A stretch of DNA of 9,157 nucleotides from Spirochaetia bacterium (GTDB lineage: Bacteria > Spirochaetota > UBA12135): NCBI GenBank assembly GCA_003497555.1, contig DNNS01000262.1, forward strand, positions 2,163 to 11,319, read 5' to 3'. The position numbers and the translations under genes were made by a program. Below, one piece after another: positions 1 to 5,101 of this stretch. The first letter of the stretch is position 1, and every line of letters begins with the position of its first letter. The notes beneath the pieces are model-generated. The model was not told where the DNA came from, did not search any database, and saw only the letters and a program-made list of their open reading frames with translations.

Positions 1-33
1 AAATCATTGCTGATCGGGATAGAATAATTATTT

Positions 34-1341
34 TCATTTTTTATCCTGTAAAAACAGCCGTATTATTTCCTGCTCAGGAATTACTCCTTCATTGTTCTCT
101 GCAAGTTTCTGCACCTTTTCGGCAACCCGGATAATTTCAGATTTAACTATTCTCTTTTTTAATTGATTTTCCAAAATAAAGACCAGTGCTCCGCTTCCTG
201 ATTGAGAATTAACACGTATCAGACCTGAATGATCATAACCCAAATCTTCCGGATCAACAGGCAGATAGGGAACATCCCATTTTTTCATTTTGCCTTCTTT
301 CCAGGCCCTGATTCCCTTGGCAATGGCATCCTGATGCCCCCCGGAAAACGCCGTAAATACCAATTGGCCGCTGTATGGCTGCCGGGAATAAACATCCATG
401 CCGGTTAAATTTTTATATTGTTCCGACAGTAACGACAGCCGGGAAAAATCCAGTTTCGGATCAATACCCTGCGAGTATAAATTAAGAGCCAAAGTAATAA
501 TATCCGCATTCCCGGTACGCTCGCCGTTTCCAAACAGTGTTCCCTCTGCTCTTTTTGCTCCAGCCATAAGACCGAATTCCGCAGCTGCAATTGCAGTACC
601 GCGATCATTATGACAATGCACACTTATGATTGTGTCCTTCCATGATTTAATTTTACCGGAAAACCATTCAATACGATCTGCATAAATATTGGGAGAATTT
701 ATTTCAACCGTTGAGGGCAGATTGATTATATACCGTTCGGCATGTTGTACCCTCCAGGAATTTCTCACTGCCGAGCATACGTTAAATGCATATTCCTGTT
801 CAGTGGCAGAAAAACTTTCAGGAGTAAACTGTAAAGACCACCGGGTTTCAGGCATTTCCTTCATTTTTCCGCTTATATAGGAAGCGCTGTCAACAGCTGT
901 TTTTAATATCTGCTGTTTGCTTTTTCCGAAAACAAATTTTCGCTGAATTTGTGAGGTCGGCAGATAAAGATGAATAATCGCCTGTCTTGCGCCTTTCAGA
1001 GCGGCAAAGGTCCGGTCAATAAAGGCTTTTCGCGCCGGAGTCAGCACCTGTATGGAAACATCCGCCGGAATAATATTTTGTTCAATTATTCTGCGCGTAA
1101 AATCAAATTCCATGCCTGATGACGAAGGATAAGATACTTCTATTTCTTTAAATCCGGTTTTAACCAGCATTTTAAAAAACTCGGTTTTTTTTTCAATATC
1201 CATCGGGGCGGGAAGCGCCTGATTACCGTCGCGCAGATCCACACTGCACCAGCAGGGAGCTTTTTTGATATTCCTGTCCGGCCATGTACGGTTTTTAAAA
1301 TTAAATTTATTTCTATTTTTATATTTTTTATGTGTTAACAT
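34..1341 (-). CDS. leuA: 2-isopropylmalate synthase, class 2, lacking the C-terminal regulatory domain
   Basis: The family condenses acetyl-CoA with 2-ketoisovalerate to 2-isopropylmalate, the first committed step of leucine synthesis in the cytoplasm. The 435-residue protein shows the catalytic TIM-barrel motifs: LRDGNQ at residues 36-41, the metal-binding HCHND at 242-246 and GNGERTGN at 271-278. These are followed by subdomain motifs typical of the yeast/Mycobacterium branch: FSGGHQDAI (about 332-340), DVPYLPVDP (356-364) and RVNSQSG (376-382). It ends at a real TGA about where subdomain II ends in the mycobacterial enzyme. The roughly 130-150-residue leucine-binding allosteric domain of full-length homologues (about 550-640 residues) is therefore missing. 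The ATG is supported by an AGGAG Shine-Dalgarno six bases upstream (1348-1352). Feedback-insensitive activity is an inference. A related acyltransferase with another 2-oxo acid substrate is possible, but close similarity to LeuA makes leucine synthesis the best call. Confidence 0.9.
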   Translation of the reverse strand: MLTHKKYKNRNKFNFKNRTWPDRNIKKAPCWCSVDLRDGNQALPAPMDIEKKTEFFKMLVKTGFKEIEVSYPSSSGMEFDFTRRIIEQNIIPADVSIQVLTPARKAFIDRTFAALKGARQAIIHLYLPTSQIQRKFVFGKSKQQILKTAVDSASYISGKMKEMPETRWSLQFTPESFSATEQEYAFNVCSAVRNSWRVQHAERYIINLPSTVEINSPNIYADRIEWFSGKIKSWKDTIISVHCHNDRGTAIAAAEFGLMAGAKRAEGTLFGNGERTGNADIITLALNLYSQGIDPKLDFSRLSLLSEQYKNLTGMDVYSRQPYSGQLVFTAFSGGHQDAIAKGIRAWKEGKMKKWDVPYLPVDPEDLGYDHSGLIRVNSQSGSGALVFILENQLKKRIVKSEIIRVAEKVQKLAENNEGVIPEQEIIRLFLQDKK

Positions 1342-1347
1342 TTTTTT

Positions 1348-1352
1348 CTCCT
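1348..1352 (-). promoter_or_regulatory. leuA ribosome binding site
   Basis: AGGAG on the minus strand lies six bases before the ATG at 1341. It is a strong Shine-Dalgarno and fixes the leuA start. Confidence 0.8.
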
Positions 1353-1360
1353 GATTTTTT

Positions 1361-1442
1361 TAAAGCCCGGATTTTTTTCGCGCTTTGTGCGGTATTTTCT
1401 TATTGCTTCCGCCTGTGCCTTACAGGCTGCTCAAGGCCCGGC
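1361..1442 (-). promoter_or_regulatory. Possible structured leader of leuA with two competing hairpins
   Basis: On the minus strand, this 5' region has a perfect 6-bp stem (GCCTGT/ACAGGC, 1411-1427, 5-nt loop). It overlaps an alternative 5-bp stem (GCCTT/AAGGC, 1417-1437), so only one of them can form. A weak 5-bp stem (AAAGC/GCTTT, 1364-1385) lies just before the ribosome binding site. Mutually exclusive hairpins are typical of attenuators. However, no U-run follows any of them, no T-box consensus is visible, and there is no ATG-started Leu-rich leader peptide. A TTG-started 12-codon frame ending in TAA at about 1422-1460 has four scattered Leu codons but no ribosome binding site. The call rests on base pairing only. 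Confidence 0.25.
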
Positions 1443-1621
1443 AACAAGTTTGCAGCAAGAAGGGGGGATTCCCGCTAATATTATTTATTATTAAGAAGTA
1501 GAAGGGAAATATAAATTTTAGATGAGTATGAAGTTGTTGAAAAAATAGATATTATTTTAGATTTATAGAATCTGTTCATGTTGTCAACTCTATACTGATA
1601 TTATATTTGATTTCTTTTAGT
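1443..1621. other. A+T-rich non-coding spacer, nothing recognised
   Basis: I see no gene or strong promoter here. An 11-base string, CATGTTGTCAA, at 1578-1588 recurs at 1736-1746 at the edge of the inverted-repeat element. A short plus-strand frame near 1517-1567 is too short to interpret. A leuA promoter should lie around here on the minus strand; TAATAT-like -10 candidates occur near 1478-1490, but no convincing -35 accompanies them. Confidence 0.5.
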
Positions 1622-1747
1622 TTGTCAAGACAAATGGGGTGCAAATTTATTTCTTGAGTAAATAAAACAATAAAGCCCGTTTTTTTCTATCTAATAGAAA
1701 TAAATTTGCACGGTAGGAGAAAAAAGAGGATGCCCCATGTTGTCAAG
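1622..1747. repeat. Nested inverted-repeat element flanked by 8-bp direct repeats (MITE-like)
   Basis: A perfect 16-bp inverted repeat (GTGCAAATTTATTTCT at 1639-1654 and its complement at 1696-1711) encloses 41 bases. Farther out, ACAAATGGGG (1630-1639) matches CCCCATGT (1733-1740) in inverted orientation, with two extra bases in the left arm. The same 8-mer, TTGTCAAG, stands in direct orientation at both outer edges (1622-1629 and 1740-1747, with one base shared with the outer arm). Terminal inverted repeats inside a short direct repeat is the architecture of a miniature non-autonomous transposable element with a target duplication. No transposase is encoded, and TTGTCAA occurs a third time at 1582-1588, so the duplication could be chance. 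An alternative is an RNA hairpin or terminator-like structure; the loop contains a run of seven T. Confidence 0.4.
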
Positions 1748-1800
1748 CATTTCTGCAGACTAAATATGACGCGTACCCAAGAAAAAAAATCATACCCAAC

Positions 1801-1829
1801 TTGACAGCGTTTAAAAAATAGTATATATT
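1801..1829 (+). promoter_or_regulatory. sigma70-type promoter of vapBC
   Basis: TTGACA (1801-1806) and TATATT (1824-1829) are separated by exactly 17 bases, a near-consensus housekeeping promoter. It lies just upstream of vapB. The -10 sits inside the palindromic operator. Just upstream, the 7-mer TACCCAA is repeated at 1774-1780 and 1793-1799. Confidence 0.8.
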
Positions 1830-1844
1830 AAAATATATACTATT
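1817..1844 (+). promoter_or_regulatory. Palindromic operator of vapBC
   Basis: Two perfect 13-bp inverted arms (AATAGTATATATT and its complement) surround a 2-base centre and cover the -10 and probable transcription start. VapB-type antitoxins bind such palindromes through their AbrB-like fold, usually more tightly as the VapBC complex. Autorepression by exclusion of RNA polymerase is therefore the likely mechanism; the binding itself is inferred. Confidence 0.7.
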
Positions 1845-1856
1845 AGGGGTTCAAAT

Positions 1857-2087
1857 ATGAATACGGCAAAATTATTTATTAATGGACAGAGTCAAGCGGT
1901 TAGGTTACCAAAAAAATATCGGTTTAAGTGCAATGAAGTATATATCAACAAGATAGATGATGCTGTCATTTTATATCCAAAAAAATCTGCATGGCGTTTA
2001 TTTCAACAAAGTCTAGATAAATTTTCTGATGATTTTCTTAATGAAAGAAATCAACCAATATGCAACGACAAGAGGGATAATATTTGA
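1857..2087 (+). CDS. vapB: VapB-type antitoxin (AbrB/SpoVT-fold)
   Basis: This 76-residue protein is the antitoxin of a type II toxin-antitoxin pair. Residues 1-45 carry the swapped-hairpin AbrB/VapB DNA-binding signature: a start reading NTAKLFINGQSQAVRLP, then a KYRF segment, an EVYI strand and DAVILYP (about 35-41). The remaining roughly 30 residues, with an amphipathic WRLFQQSLDKF stretch, are the expected toxin-wrapping tail. The ATG is supported by AGGGG seven bases upstream (1845-1849). Its stop TGA overlaps the TTG start of vapC, so the two are translationally coupled. Known VapB proteins neutralise the VapC RNase and bind their own promoter; the palindrome at 1817-1844 fits that role. 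Length and architecture are normal, so the module looks intact. Confidence 0.9.
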   Translation: MNTAKLFINGQSQAVRLPKKYRFKCNEVYINKIDDAVILYPKKSAWRLFQQSLDKFSDDFLNERNQPICNDKRDNI

Positions 2088-2485
2088 ATTTCTTATTAGA
2101 TACAAATATCTGTATATACATCATTAATAAAAAACCGTTACATTTAATAAAAAAATTAATTTCCTGCGATGTCTCCGAAATTTGCATTTCTTCAATAACT
2201 TTATCGGAATTAGAATATGGCGTTGAAAAAAGCAAATCACCAGAAAAAAATAGAATAGCATTAAATGAATTTTTAGCTCCTTTTGAAATATTATCATTTG
2301 ACAATGATGCAGCATTTCATTACGGTAAAATTCGGGCTAAATTAGAAAAAAATGGCAATTTAATCGGCCCATTAGATTTATTAATTGCAGCACATTGTTT
2401 GTCATTGAATTATATTTTGGTAACAAATAATGAAAAAGAATTTTGTCGTATTCCAGAATTAAAGGTTCAAAATTGGATAAAATAA
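2084..2485 (+). CDS. vapC: VapC-type toxin, PIN-domain ribonuclease
   Basis: The 133-residue PIN-domain protein belongs to the VapC toxins, Mg2+/Mn2+-dependent endoribonucleases that typically cleave tRNA or rRNA and stop translation when the antitoxin is lost. The acidic active-site residues are all visible: D6 in LLDTN, E42 in TLSELEYG and D98 in GPLDLLIAAH, followed by the VTNNEKEF motif at about 113-120. The start is TTG (2084-2086), overlapping the vapB stop by three bases (TTGA), with AGAGGG seven bases upstream (2071-2076). The rare start may keep toxin synthesis below that of the antitoxin. The gene is complete and strongly A+T-rich compared with the genes to its right, which suggests horizontal acquisition. 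The target RNA cannot be read from the sequence. Confidence 0.93.
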   Translation: MNFLLDTNICIYIINKKPLHLIKKLISCDVSEICISSITLSELEYGVEKSKSPEKNRIALNEFLAPFEILSFDNDAAFHYGKIRAKLEKNGNLIGPLDLLIAAHCLSLNYILVTNNEKEFCRIPELKVQNWIK

Positions 2486-2655
2486 TGTGGGCGCAAACTT
2501 CACACAACCTAAATGTTGTACGGGGGTTGCGATATAATTGATTTCAGTGGTATTTATTAATCTTTATCATTAAAACAGGCGCAAAATAAAATAATTGACA
2601 TAAAACTTAAACTTGTTAAAAAGTTCCATTAATAGCATCTTATCTAAAAAATTAA
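2486..2655. other. Intergenic A+T-rich stretch after vapC
   Basis: No gene is supported here. After the vapC stop there is a weak hairpin (CAACC/GGTTG around 2505-2528), too weak to call a terminator. A TTGACA at 2595-2600 is followed 16 bases later by TAAAAA (2617-2622), a possible weak plus-strand promoter facing the nuclease remnant. Confidence 0.4.
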
Positions 2656-2961
2656 GCTTTTAAATATGGAGACTTAACAGGGCGGACAGCGGATTTTATC
2701 GAGTTATATAATCTGTATAACAATGAAACAGACCGGAAAAAGATTACTGATTTGGATTTATCAAGTACCAGAGATTTAATTCTAACTGCGGTGAACGGTA
2801 TAAGGAATAAACAATTTCCCAAGAACTGCTCCAAAGAAAAGTGCATTGAATGTTTTATGAATGAATTATGTTTACCAGCGAAACAGAAAAAAGAATATGG
2901 ATTGCTGAATACTGTTAAAGTTACAAGAAAAAGTAATTACCCATGGCAAAAAAGTCACTAA
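2656..2961 (+). pseudogene. 3' remnant of a RecB/AddB/Cas4-type Fe-S nuclease-like protein
   Basis: A frame open from the stop at 2653-2655 to TAA at 2959-2961 encodes about 101 residues but has no ATG or GTG start. The first usable codon is a TTG at 2752, in mid-domain and without a Shine-Dalgarno. The translation contains a helical stretch (IELYNLYNNETDRK), then AVNGIRNKQFP, then four cysteines spaced C-x4-C-x2-C-x5-C. The last three match the C-x2-C-x5-C of the iron-sulfur staple at the end of PD-(D/E)XK nuclease domains in AddB, Cas4 and related RecB-family proteins; the 'I..G.F' segment before the cysteines also fits. The catalytic D/E-x-K core is absent. I infer a decayed 3' end of such a gene, carried in with the A+T-rich block. 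The family call rests on motif spacing only, and an expressed small protein from the TTG cannot be excluded. Confidence 0.5.
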
Positions 2962-2987
2962 AAAGTTACTCCTCAACAGTAACTTTT
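2961..2987 (+). terminator. Rho-independent terminator, probably bidirectional
   Basis: A perfect 10-bp stem, AAAAGTTACT (2961-2970) with AGTAACTTTT (2978-2987), has a 7-base loop. It starts on the last base of the nuclease-remnant stop codon. A and T runs at both stem ends let it work on either strand, so it could also end the minus-strand tRNA transcript from 3143. Confidence 0.7.
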
Positions 2988-3070
2988 AATCAAGCTCCCC
3001 TGTTCATTCGGCGGAAGCTGAAATATGGCGAATAAAGCATGATTTAAAGGCTTTTGATGTGATGAGTAAT

Positions 3071-3143
3071 TGGAGACGACGCGGATCGAACGCGCGACCT
3101 CTTGAATGCCATTCAAGTGCTCTCCCAGCTGAGCTACGTCCCC
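3071..3143 (-). tRNA. tRNA-Ala (anticodon GGC)
   Basis: A complete 73-nt cloverleaf folds on the minus strand. It has a 7-bp acceptor stem (GGGGACG/CGTCTCC), a D stem GCTC/GAGC, an anticodon stem CTTGA/TCAAG with loop ATGGCAT, a five-base variable loop and a T arm with TTCGATC. The third acceptor pair is G3:U70, the main identity element for alanyl-tRNA synthetase, which confirms Ala. Anticodon GGC reads GCC and GCU. The 3' CCA is not encoded (A73 is followed by ATT), so the CCA-adding enzyme must supply it. It stands alone with its own promoter, and the A+T-rich block begins just downstream of its 3' end. Confidence 0.97.
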
Positions 3144-3156
3144 GGGAATCTGTTAG

Positions 3157-3185
3157 AATATACTATTAAATGTTTTTTTTTTCAA
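3157..3185 (-). promoter_or_regulatory. sigma70-type promoter of tRNA-Ala
   Basis: On the minus strand, TTGAAA (3180-3185) and TATATT (3157-3162) are separated by 17 bases. The -10 ends 13 bases before the tRNA's first base, leaving a short 5' leader for RNase P. Confidence 0.75.
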
Positions 3186-3282
3186 TTTTTCCTTTATGCT
3201 TTTCAGCAGCGGGTTAATATTATATTCTTCCGTCATAGGAATTTATTTATTACTATTAAACGGTTTGAATATTACTGTATTT

Positions 3283-5100
3283 TTATGGCATCTTGCCGTA
3301 TTGCGTATTATAAAGTCTGTAATAATATCCGCCGGCAGCCAGTAATTCCATATGTTTGCCGCGTTCAATTATTCTGCCTTGAACAAGCACCAGGACTTGA
3401 TCCGCTTCTTTTATCGTTGATAGTCTGTGAGCGATGATCAGACAAGTGCGGCCCTGCATAATATTCCCCAGGGCTTTCTGTACCAGCAGTTCAGTGCGTG
3501 TATCAACACTGCTGGTGGCTTCATCAAGTATCAGAAGCGCAGGATCCGCTAACAGAATACGAGCAATGGAAATCAGCTGCCTCTGGCCCTGGCTGATATT
3601 GCTGCCGCGTTCTGATAATATGGTGTGATATCCATCGGAGAGTTTTTCAATAAAATGATCAGCATAGGAAAGACAGGCTGCATTTTTAACTTCTTCATCA
3701 GAGGCATCCGGTCTGCCGAAACGGATGTTTTCCATTACCGTGTCGCTGAAGAGAAAAGTATCCTGTAAAACCACACCTACCGCCCGGCGCAGACTTCGTT
3801 TGTCAATTGCGGTTATGGATTTATGATCAAGCAGAATTTCTCCCTGATTAAAATCGTAAAAACGGGAAAGCAGGCTGGCAATTGTGGTTTTACCGGCTCC
3901 GGTAGGGCCGACGAGCGCAACAGTTTCTCCGGGTGAGGCAGTAAAGGAAATATTTTCCAGGACCGGAACATTATCGGTATATCTGAAACCGACATTGCGG
4001 AATTCTATCAGTCCCTGCGGGCGGATTGGAATACTCTCGCCCGGAGTATATTCTCCGGGTAAATCAAGAATTTCAAAAACGCGCTCGGCTCCGGCCAAAG
4101 CCGCCTGAATGGTATTGTACATCTCCGCAATATCGCGCAGGGGATGCATAAAGCGCTGGGTATAGGCGATAAAGGCCGCAACGGTTCCTACCGAGATTAC
4201 GCCGTTTAAAGCCAGTTTTCCTCCCATGCCTGCCATAACGGCTATTACCGTCCAGGTGGCAAGATTGCTGAGCGGCATCATCATACGGGCCAGTGTCTGG
4301 GCTTTGGCGCTGATATCCGTATAAATTTTATTTTGCCTGTAGAAAATTTTAATTATCTGCTCGTTACGCCCGAAAGCGGCGACTGTTGACAGCGCGCTGA
4401 TATTTTCCTCGATAAAACCGTTCAAGGAACCGAGCGTAGCCTGGCGGCGGGAAAAACCGCGGCGGGTGCGTATGGCAATCTGCCGTGTGATCAATATAAA
4501 AACCGGAAGCATGATGATTGCCAGAACGGCTAAATGCCTGTTCAGAACGAACATTACAATAATAATTCCGGTCATGCCGGTGAAATTGGAGACCAGCTCG
4601 ATTGCATTCTGGGCAATAGCCTGATTAACGGCATCAATGTCATTGGTAAGCCTGCTCATAATGTCGCCCTGCTGATTACCTGAAAAAAAAGCAAAGGGCA
4701 ATTCCTCGATTTTTTTAAAAACATTTTTCCTCAGATTCCGGAGAATGGATTGAGAAACCTTAGCCATAATACGTAAACCTGAAATCCGGCATATCCAGAT
4801 AAGCGCATAAATAATAATCAGTAGCAGCGCATAACGCAGCAGCAGGGATTTATCAGCGTCCAGGGCGCTGTCAATTCCTTTGGCCATAAACCAAGGTCCG
4901 GATAAATTGCAGAGCACTCCGGTAATAACAAGCAGGGCAGCAGTTATGATAATTCCGGTGTGCGGTTTAAGAAGAATTCCCAGACGGAAAAATGTTTTTT
5001 GGGGGCTGCGGGCTTTTTCAAATTTTTCAAAGTGCCGGCCCGGTCCGCCGCGTCCGGCATTTATTCCCATATCGGGCCGTAAACCCTGCAGGGCGCGCAT
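3283..5100 (-). CDS. ABC exporter half-transporter, catalytically competent NBD (heterodimer subunit B)
   Basis: This type IV ABC exporter subunit has six predicted membrane helices in roughly residues 40-340, then a nucleotide-binding domain. The NBD has Walker A GPTGAGKTT (398-406), Q-loop Q446, Walker B LLILDE with catalytic Glu527, and the H-loop His558 in IIAHRLSTI. Its signature is degenerate: ISQGQ (502-506) instead of LSGGQ. This is the pattern of the catalytic partner in asymmetric heterodimers such as TM287/288, and the upstream gene supplies the complementary defects. I place the start at the ATG at 5100 (605 residues), one base after the upstream stop TAA and five bases from GGAAG (5106-5110). 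A longer in-frame reading to 5205 would overlap the neighbour by 104 bp and adds no family sequence. The substrate is unknown; relatives export lipids, peptides or drugs. Confidence 0.93.
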   Translation of the reverse strand: MRALQGLRPDMGINAGRGGPGRHFEKFEKARSPQKTFFRLGILLKPHTGIIITAALLVITGVLCNLSGPWFMAKGIDSALDADKSLLLRYALLLIIIYALIWICRISGLRIMAKVSQSILRNLRKNVFKKIEELPFAFFSGNQQGDIMSRLTNDIDAVNQAIAQNAIELVSNFTGMTGIIIVMFVLNRHLAVLAIIMLPVFILITRQIAIRTRRGFSRRQATLGSLNGFIEENISALSTVAAFGRNEQIIKIFYRQNKIYTDISAKAQTLARMMMPLSNLATWTVIAVMAGMGGKLALNGVISVGTVAAFIAYTQRFMHPLRDIAEMYNTIQAALAGAERVFEILDLPGEYTPGESIPIRPQGLIEFRNVGFRYTDNVPVLENISFTASPGETVALVGPTGAGKTTIASLLSRFYDFNQGEILLDHKSITAIDKRSLRRAVGVVLQDTFLFSDTVMENIRFGRPDASDEEVKNAACLSYADHFIEKLSDGYHTILSERGSNISQGQRQLISIARILLADPALLILDEATSSVDTRTELLVQKALGNIMQGRTCLIIAHRLSTIKEADQVLVLVQGRIIERGKHMELLAAGGYYYRLYNTQYGKMP

Positions 5101-5101
5101 G

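Noticed and set aside
1386..1400. String resembling a common cloning-vector segment (GTGCGGTATTTTCT)
   Set aside because: The match is only about 14 bases, with different flanks. It is most likely chance and not contamination.
1361..1500. T-box leader upstream of leuA
   Set aside because: No T-box consensus (GGTGGNACCGCG) or following terminator is present. A short TACCGC is not enough.
1517..1567. Short plus-strand reading DEYEVVEKIDIILDL
   Set aside because: It is closed by stops on both sides, has no start or ribosome binding site and no recognisable family.
2667..2673. TGGAGAC matching the 3' end of tRNA-Ala (3071-3077) as an attachment-site remnant
   Set aside because: Only seven bases match exactly, and the site lies inside the readable nuclease remnant. 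This is too short to call an att repeat.
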